Below are positions 1 through 7,821 of a DNA stretch of 64,000 bases, one piece after another. Below the pieces are notes generated by a model. That model had not been told where the DNA came from, did no database searches, and was given only the letters and a program-made list of their open reading frames with translations. This stretch comes from Enterobacteriaceae endosymbiont of Plateumaris braccata (GTDB lineage: Bacteria > Pseudomonadota > Gammaproteobacteria > Enterobacterales > Enterobacteriaceae). Each line of letters begins with the position of its first letter. Positions within the stretch are counted from its first letter, which is position 1. The position numbers and the translations under genes were made by a program. Location of the stretch: contig NZ_CP046232.1 in NCBI RefSeq assembly GCF_012563325.1, positions 312,321-376,320 of the forward strand, written 5' to 3'.

Positions 1-1
1 A

Positions 2-841
2 ACAAATCCTTCATCTATTAATAAAAAAAATATTTTAGAATATAAAAAAAGTGGCATTAATCGTGTTTCTATAGGTGTTCAAAGTTTTCATGATATTAGT
101 TTAAAATTGTTAGGAAGAATTCATTCCGCTCAAGATGCCATTAATTCTATTAACACAGTAATTGATAATGGTTTTATAAATTTTAATATAGATTTAATGT
201 ATGGTATACCAGGACAATCTTTAAAAGAAGCAAAAAATGATTTATACCAAACATTATTATTTAATCCTAAGCATATATCATGGTATCAACTTACAATAGA
301 ACCAAATACAATTTTTAATAAATATAAACCAATAAATTTACCAAAATTTAATACTTTATGGAAAATTTTTAAAGAAGGAAAAAAAATTTTAAAAGAATAT
401 GGATATATAAATTATGAAATATCTTCTTTTGTAAAAGAAGATATTTTTAAATGTAAACATAATTTAAATTATTGGAATTTTGGAGATTATATTGGTATAG
501 GTTGTTCTGCTCATGGAAAATTTACTATGAATGATGGTAGTATTATTCGTACTATTAAAAATAATAATATTATAAAATATATGGATGGCAATTATTTATT
601 TACTCATAAAAAAGTTAAAGATTGTGATAAAATATTAGAATTTTTTTTAAATAGATTTCGTTTATTTGAAAAAATTTCTAAAAAAGATTTTACTTTAACT
701 ACAGGAATAAAAATAAATTCTATCAATTCTAATATAGAAAAATCAATAAAATTAGGATATATGAAACATAATAAAAATTATTTAATAATTACTAAAAAAG
801 GTTATTTATTTTTAAATAATTTATTGGAAATCTTTATTTAG
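2..841 (+). CDS. hemW: HemW-like radical-SAM protein, C-terminal part (5' end outside window)
   Basis: The frame is open from base 2, so the gene begins before the window. About 280 residues are visible. They match the E. coli HemW (YggW) C-terminal two thirds: GVQSF, LGRIH, IDLMYGIPGQSL, WYQLTIEPNT, NLNYW followed by GDYIGIGCSAHGK, and an FFLNRFRL stretch in the HemN C-terminal domain. The N-terminal radical-SAM CxxxCxxC cluster lies upstream and cannot be checked. The family is now seen as a heme chaperone related to coproporphyrinogen oxidase HemN, not an oxidase itself. It is followed at 5 bp by convergent trmB, and hemW, trmB and yggX lie close together in E. coli too. Identity is secure; activity cannot be judged from a fragment. 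Confidence 0.93.
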   Translation, partial: TNPSSINKKNILEYKKSGINRVSIGVQSFHDISLKLLGRIHSAQDAINSINTVIDNGFINFNIDLMYGIPGQSLKEAKNDLYQTLLFNPKHISWYQLTIEPNTIFNKYKPINLPKFNTLWKIFKEGKKILKEYGYINYEISSFVKEDIFKCKHNLNYWNFGDYIGIGCSAHGKFTMNDGSIIRTIKNNNIIKYMDGNYLFTHKKVKDCDKILEFFLNRFRLFEKISKKDFTLTTGIKINSINSNIEKSIKLGYMKHNKNYLIITKKGYLFLNNLLEIFI

Positions 842-846
842 TTAAA

Positions 847-1530
847 TTAACTAATTTTTGTATATTCTAAAATCCATATTTGTCTATTTTTTTTTTTTGC
901 TTTATTCGAAAATTTAGTTGACAGCAAATTATGAAAATTTTTATATATTTTTTTAAATTTATTTGATGGAATAATATAATTATTATAATTAATATTATTA
1001 ATATTAATTATTATGTTGTCTTTATATTGTGTATCATCTGTATTAATATATAATATTCCTTTATTTTGTAATAACAAAAATATTTGTTTTAGAAAATGAT
1101 TATTTAATAATCTCCTTTTTTTATGTTTTAGTTTTGGCCAAGGATCAGGAAAATATATTTGAATTAATTTTATTAAGTTATGAGGAATCATTTTTTGTAA
1201 AACATCTACAGCATTATAATTAATTAATTTTAAATTTTTTATTTTATTTATACTAATGTTTTTCAAACAATGAATTATTCCTGGTATATATACTTCAATA
1301 CCAATAAAATTGTATTGAGGATTATTCATAGCAATATTAATAAGTAATTCTCCTGTTCCAAAACCAATATCAATTATAACAGGTAAATTATTATGAAATA
1401 TTAAATGAAAATTTATAGGAATTGTTTGAAATTTAATATTAAATATACATGAATATTTTTCTAATATTTTTTTTTGTAATTGACTTAATTTTCTATAACG
1501 ACAAATAAAACTTTTAATATTATTTTTCAT
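847..1530 (-). CDS. trmB: tRNA (guanine-N7)-methyltransferase TrmB
   Basis: This enzyme makes m7G46 in the variable loop of tRNAs using S-adenosylmethionine. The 227-residue product (239 in E. coli) has the SAM-binding loop GFGTGE at residues 56-61, the acidic strand-2 end in FIGIEVY, and the family signature PDPWPK with HKKRR at 128-140. The C-terminus is encoded across a run of twelve A (887-898 on the other strand), and the frame after the run still resembles the family (IWILEYTK). It lies tail to tail with hemW with only 5 bp between stops. mutY, which sits between trmB and yggX in E. coli, is absent. Confidence 0.95.
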   Translation of the reverse strand: MKNNIKSFICRYRKLSQLQKKILEKYSCIFNIKFQTIPINFHLIFHNNLPVIIDIGFGTGELLINIAMNNPQYNFIGIEVYIPGIIHCLKNISINKIKNLKLINYNAVDVLQKMIPHNLIKLIQIYFPDPWPKLKHKKRRLLNNHFLKQIFLLLQNKGILYINTDDTQYKDNIIININNINYNNYIIPSNKFKKIYKNFHNLLSTKFSNKAKKKNRQIWILEYTKIS

Positions 1531-1646
1531 TTTAATGATTTTTGTTATATTTATATATTATATAGTAAATTTTTTTTTAAATTTAATTAAATAATTTAAA
1601 TTATATTAAATAAAATAATAAAATCCCATATTTGGAAATATTTTAT

Positions 1647-1883
1647 ATGTCTAGAAAAATTTTTTGTATATTTTACCAATGCGAAATGAAAGGATTAGAT
1701 TATCATATATATCCTGAATACATAGGTGAAATTATTTTTAATCAAATATCTCAAGAAGCATGGAATCAATGGTTAATTAAACAAACTAAATTAATTAATG
1801 AAAATAATTTAAATATGATAAATGAAAAACATTTCAATTTTTTAAAAAAAAATATGATATATTTTCTTTTTATGAAACATTGA
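1647..1883 (+). CDS. yggX: YggX, Fe(II)-trafficking / oxidative-protection protein
   Basis: A small cytosolic protein linked in Salmonella and E. coli to iron trafficking and protection of Fe-S clusters. The product begins MSRKIFC and contains YIGEIIFN, ISQEAWNQW and LINENNLNM as in the family; the cysteine of the N-terminal IFC is kept. I chose the ATG at 1647 because family members start MSR and a GGAA stands just upstream; an in-frame TTG at 1632 would add five unmatched residues. The protein is 78 residues against about 91 in E. coli, lacking the short C-terminal tail. The E. coli neighbours mutY and mltC are gone. Confidence 0.92.
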   Translation: MSRKIFCIFYQCEMKGLDYHIYPEYIGEIIFNQISQEAWNQWLIKQTKLINENNLNMINEKHFNFLKKNMIYFLFMKH

Positions 1884-1892
1884 TAAACTTAT

Positions 1893-1965
1893 TGGAGCTA
1901 AGCGGGATCGAACCGCTGACCCTCTGCGTGCAAAGCAGATGCTCTACCATCTGAGCTATAGCCCC
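1893..1965 (-). tRNA. alaT: tRNA-Ala (UGC)
   Basis: Full cloverleaf on the minus strand. The seven-pair acceptor GGGGCTA/TAGCTCC contains one G-U pair. The anticodon loop is TTTGCAC, giving UGC. The T arm carries GGTTCGATCC. The 3' CCA is not encoded. It lies 5 bp after tRNA-Ile in the order found in enterobacterial 16S-23S spacers, but no rRNA gene flanks it. Confidence 0.97.
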
Positions 1966-1970
1966 TTTTT

Positions 1971-2045
1971 TAGGCTTGAGTGGATTTGAACCACCGACCT
2001 CACCCTTATCAGGGGTGTGCTCTAAACCATCTGAGCTACAAGCCT
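1971..2045 (-). tRNA. ileT: tRNA-Ile (GAU)
   Basis: Minus-strand cloverleaf, 75 nt. The acceptor is AGGCTTG/CAAGCCT and the anticodon loop CTGATAA gives GAU. It is almost identical to the E. coli rrn-spacer tRNA-Ile. CCA is not encoded. tRNA-Ala(UGC) follows 5 bp downstream. Upstream is a promoter-like sequence and then divergent rmuC, not 16S rRNA. Confidence 0.97.
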
Positions 2046-2059
2046 ATTAACTATTAAAT

Positions 2060-2088
2060 AATTTATTCATATTTATATCAAAAGTCAA
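2060..2088 (-). promoter_or_regulatory. Sigma-70-like promoter for the Ile-Ala tRNA pair
   Basis: On the minus strand TTGACT (2083-2088) and TAAATT (2060-2065) are separated by exactly 17 bp. The predicted start is about 8 nt before the tRNA-Ile 5' end, a normal tRNA leader length. Match to consensus is 5/6 and 4/6. In DNA this AT-rich the -10 alone means little, but the G/C-containing -35 and the spacing give weight. Confidence 0.5.
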
Positions 2089-2175
2089 ATAAAATATTTT
2101 AATTATTTTAAAAAAATATTTATTTCATTTATTATAAAATAATTATTATTTATTTATTATATGAAATAAGATTAT

Positions 2176-3600
2176 ATGTTATATTATAATATATTTATAT
2201 TTTTAGAATTTGTATTACTTTTTAGTTTTATATTTTTATATATAAAAAAAGTTAATAAATTAAACTTAAAAATTAAAATTACTGAAAAAACTTTAGAACA
2301 CAAAATAAAAGAAAATATCAAATTACATATTAAATTAAAAAAAAATTTACATTTAAAAGATTATTTAAATAATAATTTAAAAAAATTAGAAATTCAATTA
2401 GTTCTTACAATAGAAAAAAATAATAACTTAAAATTTTTAAAATTAGAAAATAATGATTTAAAAATACAAATTTTAAATCAATTAGAAATTATATCTGATT
2501 TAAAATCTGAAATAAGTAAAGTTAAAACTCAATTACAAGACTCAATTATTTATTCTGAAAAAAAAGATATATTAATAACGAAAAATAAAAAATATTTAAA
2601 TTCTGAATTTATAAATTTAGCTAATAAAATATTTGAAAACAATGAAAAACGTATTAATGAAAATAATAATAAAAATATAAAAAATATAATTAATCCACTA
2701 AAAAATGAATTAAATGATTTTAAAAATCAACTTCAAAATAATTTAAATCAAGAATCTTCTGAAAGAAATATATTAACTTATGAATTACGTACTTTACAAA
2801 AATTAAATAATCATCTTTCTCAAGAAGCAATTAATTTAACAAATGCTTTAAAAGGGAATAATAAAATTCAAGGAAATTGGGGTGAACTAATTTTAAATAA
2901 AATATTAGAATCATCAGGATTAAGAAAAGGACATGAATATGAAATTCAAAAAATTATTAGATTAAAAGATAAACAAAAAAAAATACAACCCGATATAATA
3001 ATAAAATTACCTCATAATAAAAATATAATAATTGATTCTAAAATGACTTTAGTAGCTTATGAACGTTATTTTAATTCTGATGATAATAAAATGAAAAATA
3101 AAGCTTTAGATGAACATATTTTAGCTATTAGAAATCATTTGCGTTTATTAAGTAGTAAAAATTATCAAAATTTACCTAATATGAAATCATTAGATTATAT
3201 TATTATGTTCATTCCTATAGAACCTGCATTTTTAATAGCTATAGGTTATAAACCTTCATTACTAAATGAAGCATTAAAACAAAATATTATGTTAGTTAGT
3301 CCAACAACATTAATGGTTACTCTTAGAACTATTAGTAATTTATGGCGTTTTGACAAACAAAATAAAAACTCTTTAATTATAGCTAATAAAGCTGCAAAAT
3401 TATATGATAAAATTAGACTTTTTATAGACGATATATATAATATTGAAAAAAGTTTAAATAAATTACAAGATAATTATAATTCAGTAAAAAAAAAATTATT
3501 TACAGGAAAAGGTAATATTATTTCTCAAGCAGAAAATTTTAGAAATTTAGGTATTGAAGTAGTTAATAAAATAAGTAAAAAATATATAGAAAACGATTAA
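2176..3600 (+). CDS. rmuC: RmuC family protein
   Basis: RmuC carries a PD-(D/E)XK-like nuclease fold. In E. coli it limits recombination at inverted repeats; its biochemistry is not settled. The 474-residue product (475 in E. coli) has an N-terminal membrane segment (about residues 5-24), a long charged coiled coil to about 210, then the conserved domain with QGNWGE near 230, a PDIIIKLP strand and the IIDSKM motif near 285. It stands alone with long AT-rich flanks. Keeping a full-length recombination-associated gene in such a reduced genome is notable, especially next to many long palindromes. Confidence 0.92.
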   Translation: MLYYNIFIFLEFVLLFSFIFLYIKKVNKLNLKIKITEKTLEHKIKENIKLHIKLKKNLHLKDYLNNNLKKLEIQLVLTIEKNNNLKFLKLENNDLKIQILNQLEIISDLKSEISKVKTQLQDSIIYSEKKDILITKNKKYLNSEFINLANKIFENNEKRINENNNKNIKNIINPLKNELNDFKNQLQNNLNQESSERNILTYELRTLQKLNNHLSQEAINLTNALKGNNKIQGNWGELILNKILESSGLRKGHEYEIQKIIRLKDKQKKIQPDIIIKLPHNKNIIIDSKMTLVAYERYFNSDDNKMKNKALDEHILAIRNHLRLLSSKNYQNLPNMKSLDYIIMFIPIEPAFLIAIGYKPSLLNEALKQNIMLVSPTTLMVTLRTISNLWRFDKQNKNSLIIANKAAKLYDKIRLFIDDIYNIEKSLNKLQDNYNSVKKKLFTGKGNIISQAENFRNLGIEVVNKISKKYIEND

Positions 3601-4012
3601 TATCATTTTTTATCTTTTTTTATAAGAAAAAGAATATTGAATAATATTTATTATATTTTTTTAGAAATAAAAGAATATTTGTTCTGAGTAAAATTAAATT
3701 TATTATTAAATAGTAAATTTTTATAAAGATTTATTATTTAAATTTAATATTCAATTAACATTAAATTTATTTATATTTATATTTTTATATTACTATAATA
3801 TTTTTAATTTTTAATTAAAAATTATTTCTCCATTTTAAAAAACTAAATAAATAATATTAAATTAATTTTAAAAATTATTTTTAATAGAAAATAATTCTTT
3901 TTTTATTATTTGAAAAAAGAAAAAATAATATAATAAATATTTGTAATATTTTAAAATTTAATTTTTATAGATTTTAGTCTTATAAAAAAATATTTAAATA
4001 AAGAGAAAAATT
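3601..4012. other. Longest gene-free stretch, rmuC to asnS
   Basis: 412 bp of almost pure A/T without a credible ORF or RNA gene. It holds a 9-bp hairpin at 3873-3896 followed by CTTTTTTT, and an overlapping alternative hairpin at about 3895-3921 (TTCTTTTTT pairing with AAAAAAGAA). The last 40 bp contain a possible -10 (TATAAA at 3981) and a GAGA ribosome-binding site for asnS. I see no remnant of a recognisable gene. Confidence 0.5.
3873..3904 (+). terminator. Hairpin with T-tract downstream of rmuC
   Basis: AATTATTTT (3873-3881) pairs perfectly with AAAATAATT (3888-3896) around a 6-nt loop, followed by C and seven T. The form is that of an intrinsic terminator on the plus strand, but the stem contains no G-C pair and lies 270 bp beyond the rmuC stop. 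It could equally be a leader structure for asnS. Confidence 0.35.
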
Positions 4013-5416
4013 ATGATTTTAGTTTCTAGTATCTCTCAATTAATAAAAGATAAAATTAAAATTAATAGTGAAATAACTATAAGTGGATGGGTTCGTACAA
4101 AAAGAATTTCTAAAGCAGGAATAGCTTTTATTAGTTTATATGATGGTTCAAATATTAATGATATTCAAATAATAGCATATTCATCATTAGATAATTATAA
4201 AAAAGAAATATTATTAGTAACCAGTGGTTGTTCTTTAACAGTTACAGGAAAATTATTAAAATCTCCTAAAAAATTACAAAAATATGAAATATGTGCTTCA
4301 CAGATAAAAATATTAGGATGGGTTAAAAATCCTGAGAAATATCCTATTTCACCTAAAAAACATAGTTTAGAATATTTAAGAGAAGTATCTCATTTACGTT
4401 CACGTACTAAATTAATCAGCAGCATTACCAGAATAAAACATAATATATTTTTATATATTCATAATTTTTTTCATAAAAATAATTTTTTTTGGATAAATAC
4501 TCCATTGATTACTACTTTAGATACTGAAGGTTCAGGAAAAATGTTTAGAGTTTCTACTCTTAATTCTAAAAATTTATCTTTAAATAAAGAAAAAAAAATA
4601 GATTTTAAAAATGATTTCTTTGGTAAAGAAGCTTTTTTAACTGTATCTGGACAATTAAATCTAGAATCATATGCGTGTTCTATGTCTAAAGTATATACTT
4701 TTGGCCCTACTTTTCGGGCAGAAAATTCTAATACTAATCGTCATTTAGCTGAATTTTGGATGTTAGAAATAGAAATGTCATTTGCAAATTTAAAAATTAT
4801 TATGCGTTTAGCAGAAAAATTATTAAAATATTTATGTAAAAAAATTTTAAATAATCATATAGATGAAATTAATTTTTTATCAAAAAAAAATAACATTAAT
4901 TTATTTGATAAAATCAATAAAATTATTAAAAATAAATTTATAATTATTGATTATACTAATGCTATTAATATTTTAATAAGAAATAAAAAAAAATTTAATA
5001 ATCAAATTTTATGGGGTAAAGATTTATCTATAGAACATGAAAAATATTTAACTAATGATTATTTTGATGCACCAGTAATTGTATATAATTATCCAAAAGA
5101 AATAAAAGCTTTTTATATGTATCTTAATAAAGATAAAAAAACAGTTTCTTCTATGGATGTTTTATTTCCAGATATAGGAGAGATTATAGGTGGTTCTCAA
5201 CGAGAACATAGAATTAATATATTAGATAATAGAATTAATGAATTAAAATTAAATAAGAAAGATTATTGGTGGTATCGTGATTTAAGAAAATACGGAACTG
5301 TTATACATTCTGGTTTTGGTTTGGGTTTTGAAAGGTTTATAGCATATATTACAGGATCGTGTAATATTAAAGATGTTATTCCTTTTCCAAGAACTCCATA
5401 TAATGCTAAGTTTTAA
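4013..5416 (+). CDS. asnS: Asparaginyl-tRNA synthetase
   Basis: A class IIb synthetase that charges tRNA-Asn. The 467-residue protein (466 in E. coli) has an N-terminal OB-fold anticodon-binding domain (about 1-110), class II motif 2 with FRAENS and HLAEFWMLE near 233-253, and motif 3 GFGLGFERF near 433. The start has a GAGA just upstream. The adjacent porin gene keeps the E. coli asnS-ompF neighbourhood; aspC and pncB of that region are not present. Confidence 0.97.
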   Translation: MILVSSISQLIKDKIKINSEITISGWVRTKRISKAGIAFISLYDGSNINDIQIIAYSSLDNYKKEILLVTSGCSLTVTGKLLKSPKKLQKYEICASQIKILGWVKNPEKYPISPKKHSLEYLREVSHLRSRTKLISSITRIKHNIFLYIHNFFHKNNFFWINTPLITTLDTEGSGKMFRVSTLNSKNLSLNKEKKIDFKNDFFGKEAFLTVSGQLNLESYACSMSKVYTFGPTFRAENSNTNRHLAEFWMLEIEMSFANLKIIMRLAEKLLKYLCKKILNNHIDEINFLSKKNNINLFDKINKIIKNKFIIIDYTNAINILIRNKKKFNNQILWGKDLSIEHEKYLTNDYFDAPVIVYNYPKEIKAFYMYLNKDKKTVSSMDVLFPDIGEIIGGSQREHRINILDNRINELKLNKKDYWWYRDLRKYGTVIHSGFGLGFERFIAYITGSCNIKDVIPFPRTPYNAKF

Positions 5417-5527
5417 TTGAAAGAATTATAAATAATGTTAAAATTAGTTTTCTGAAATAAAAAAATAAAGTAATATTATATATAAATAATTAAAAATATT
5501 ATAAATAATGTATTATTGAGGATAATT

Positions 5528-6691
5528 ATGAAATTTAATATATTGAAATTATTAATACCATTTTTATTATTATTTAATACTGTATATGCTAATGAAATTT
5601 ATGATAAAAAAGATCATACATTAGATTTATATGGTAATTTAAACGTTTATGATGTTTTTGCTAAAAAAAATAATAAACCAGTTAAACATAATAGACAATA
5701 TAATTTTGATTTAGGTTTAAAAGGCACAACAAAAATTAATAGTGATTTGAAAGCATTTGGACAGTTTGAATATACTATAAAAATAAATAAAACTGAATCT
5801 CAAACTAATTATCCTATAATACATTTAGGATTTTTAGGTTTGCAATACTATAATACAACTATAAGTTATGGTAGAAATTATGGTATATTATACGATACTA
5901 TTTCATATATAAATAAATTTCCTGTTTTAAATGATGGAATATATTATTTTAATGATAATTTTATGTTTGGTAGAGCAAATAATTTAATAACATATAGAAA
6001 TAAAAATTTTTTTGGATTAGTAAATGGATTAAATGTTGCTTTACAATATCAAGGAAATAATGATTTTTCTAAAAAAATAGAACAAAATGGTGAAGGATGG
6101 GGATCATCAATTGAATATAATTTAGGTTTTGGAATCAATATTATTGGATCTTATTTTTCTTCTTATAGAACTCCTAGTATTCATAATAAATCATTATTTC
6201 ATAAATTTTTTCTTGATAAAGATGAGAAAAATAAAAAGATTAAAATTGAACCTGATGATAAAAAAATATCTAATGATAATGCTAATGCTTATGCATTAGG
6301 TATAAAATATAATAAAGAAAATATTTATTTATCAACAGTTTTTAGTGAAACTAATCATTCAATGAAATATATTGCTAATAATAATATTTTATTAGCTAAT
6401 CAAACTAAAAGCTTAGAAATTTTAGGTCAATACACTTTTAATGATAATGTAAAAGCTTCAATATCTTATTTACAATCGCAAGGGTATAATATACCTGCTG
6501 GAATTGATTATCCTGCTGGAAGAATTGATTTAGCTAAATATTTAACTATTGGCACTACATATTCTTTAGGTAAAAATTTCTTAGCTTATGTAGGCTATAA
6601 AATTAATTTTTTAAATCTTACAGATTATGTAGTAAGTACTTATATACCACATGATGATATGGTAGGTTGTGGATTAACATATCATTTTTAA
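5528..6691 (+). CDS. ompF: OmpF/OmpC-type trimeric outer-membrane porin
   Basis: A general diffusion porin. The ATG at 5528 is preceded at good spacing by TGAGGA; an in-frame TTG at 5516 overlaps that site and is rejected. A 21-residue signal peptide ends ...TVYA, and the mature N-terminus NEIYDK matches the OmpC/OmpF AEIYNK. Conserved barrel motifs are LDLYGN, SYGRNYGILYD (loop 3 region), NFMFGRANN, TYRNKNFFGLV, GLNVALQYQGNND, and a C-terminal beta signal ending in YHF. The 387-residue precursor is slightly longer than E. coli OmpF. Position beside asnS favours ompF over ompC. It implies a functioning outer membrane and import route for small solutes. Confidence 0.92.
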   Translation: MKFNILKLLIPFLLLFNTVYANEIYDKKDHTLDLYGNLNVYDVFAKKNNKPVKHNRQYNFDLGLKGTTKINSDLKAFGQFEYTIKINKTESQTNYPIIHLGFLGLQYYNTTISYGRNYGILYDTISYINKFPVLNDGIYYFNDNFMFGRANNLITYRNKNFFGLVNGLNVALQYQGNNDFSKKIEQNGEGWGSSIEYNLGFGINIIGSYFSSYRTPSIHNKSLFHKFFLDKDEKNKKIKIEPDDKKISNDNANAYALGIKYNKENIYLSTVFSETNHSMKYIANNNILLANQTKSLEILGQYTFNDNVKASISYLQSQGYNIPAGIDYPAGRIDLAKYLTIGTTYSLGKNFLAYVGYKINFLNLTDYVVSTYIPHDDMVGCGLTYHF

Positions 6692-6736
6692 TTAAAGTAA
6701 TTAATTTTTTATTTTTAAAAAATTTATAAATATTAA

Positions 6737-6781
6737 TTAACTATCTAAATATTATTAATAGATAGATAGATAGTTAGTTAG
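6737..6781. repeat. GATA/GTTA microsatellite with inverted copy, between convergent genes
   Basis: Positions 6761-6773 hold just over three tandem GATA units, followed by GTTAGTTAG. TAACTATCTA at 6738-6747 is the reverse complement of TAGATAGTTA at 6767-6776, so several hairpin registers are possible. The element lies between the porin stop and the gloC stop, where a bidirectional terminator would be expected. Confidence 0.5.
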
Positions 6782-6817
6782 TATTTTATTTTATTTATTT
6801 CATTAAAAATAAAAATT

Positions 6818-7444
6818 TTATTTTAAAAAAGGATTATTTGATATTTCAGATCCTATAGTAGTTATAGATCCGTGTCCCGGAATAATAATAACATTATTGC
6901 CTAATGTTATTATTTTATTTTTTATCGAGTATAATAAAATATTATAATTACTTAATGGAAAATCAGTTCTACCAATACTTTTTTTAAAAATTATATCTCC
7001 TGATAATAAAATATTATTTGATCTATTAAAAAATACTATATGTCCAGGAGTATGACCTGGACAATGATATACAGTTAGTAAGATATTACCTATTGTAATT
7101 TGATCGTTATTTTTTAACCATTGATTATTTTTAAAAACACAATTAGGTAATTGAAAAATATTTTTTTGAAATTCAATATTTTTTATCCAAAAATCATCTT
7201 TTTTATGAGGTCCTAAAATAGGTATTTTATATATATTAGATAATATATATGCAGAACCAATATGATCTAAATGTCCATGAGTTATTAATATTTTTTTTAA
7301 AGATAAATTATATTTAATAATATTATCTATAATTTTATAGTGTTCTCCACCAGGATCAATTACTGCTGCATGTAAAGTAATAGGACACCATATTATACAA
7401 CAATTCTGATAAAAATCTGTTACGGGTATAATTATATAATTCAT
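6818..7444 (-). CDS. gloC: Metallo-beta-lactamase-fold glyoxalase II, GloC/YcbL type
   Basis: Hydrolyses S-lactoylglutathione to lactate and glutathione in the YcbL subfamily. The 208-residue protein (215 in E. coli) has the metal motif THGHLDH with His56, His58, Asp60 and His61, a further His in the CPGHTPGH segment, the bridging Asp in SGDIIF, and the last His in IPGHGS. The single-domain length separates it from GloB, which carries an extra C-terminal domain. In E. coli ycbL also lies close to ompF and asnS. It is the only glyoxalase gene here. Confidence 0.88.
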   Translation of the reverse strand: MNYIIIPVTDFYQNCCIIWCPITLHAAVIDPGGEHYKIIDNIIKYNLSLKKILITHGHLDHIGSAYILSNIYKIPILGPHKKDDFWIKNIEFQKNIFQLPNCVFKNNQWLKNNDQITIGNILLTVYHCPGHTPGHIVFFNRSNNILLSGDIIFKKSIGRTDFPLSNYNILLYSIKNKIITLGNNVIIIPGHGSITTIGSEISNNPFLK

Positions 7445-7486
7445 TATGTATTATAAAATAATATATATTATAAATTTATTTAATAT

Positions 7487-7762
7487 TTATTTTATCTCTA
7501 ATTGTTTTCCTGGTTTAAAATATGTGATATATTGAGATTTTAATTTTAATACATTACCAGTTTTAGGATGTAGACATATTCTTGAAGCTTTATAATATAA
7601 AGAAAAACTTCCAAAACCTCTAATTTCTATTTTATGTCCTTGAGAAAGATTTATATTCATATAATATAATATTTCTCTTACTACATTTTTAATAATATTA
7701 GTCGGAATTTTATTATTTTTGTTTTCTGATATTAATTTATTAATTAATTCAGAGTTATTCAT
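7487..7762 (-). CDS. ihfB: Integration host factor subunit beta
   Basis: A DNA-bending HU/IHF-family subunit. It has 91 residues (94 in E. coli), with the N-terminal MNNSELINKL helix, the EIRGFGSF signature and the beta-arm HPKTG, which keeps the DNA-intercalating proline. The arm flanks differ from E. coli (CLHPKTG against GRNPKTG). It follows rpsA on the same strand with a 59-bp gap, as in E. coli rpsA-ihfB. The alpha subunit is not in the window, so whether IHF or a homodimer forms is unknown. Confidence 0.95.
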   Translation of the reverse strand: MNNSELINKLISENKNNKIPTNIIKNVVREILYYMNINLSQGHKIEIRGFGSFSLYYKASRICLHPKTGNVLKLKSQYITYFKPGKQLEIK

Positions 7763-7821
7763 TAATATACACCATTTTTATATTAAAAATTTTTGATATA
7801 GTTTTTTATTAAAATAAAATT

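Noticed and set aside
1893..2045. Possible rRNA operon fragment around the Ile-Ala tRNAs
   Set aside because: Searched both flanks by eye; neither 16S nor 23S sequence is present, only yggX and rmuC.
5516..5527. TTG start extending the porin by four residues
   Set aside because: It overlaps the TGAGGA ribosome-binding site of the ATG at 5528, which begins a normal signal peptide.
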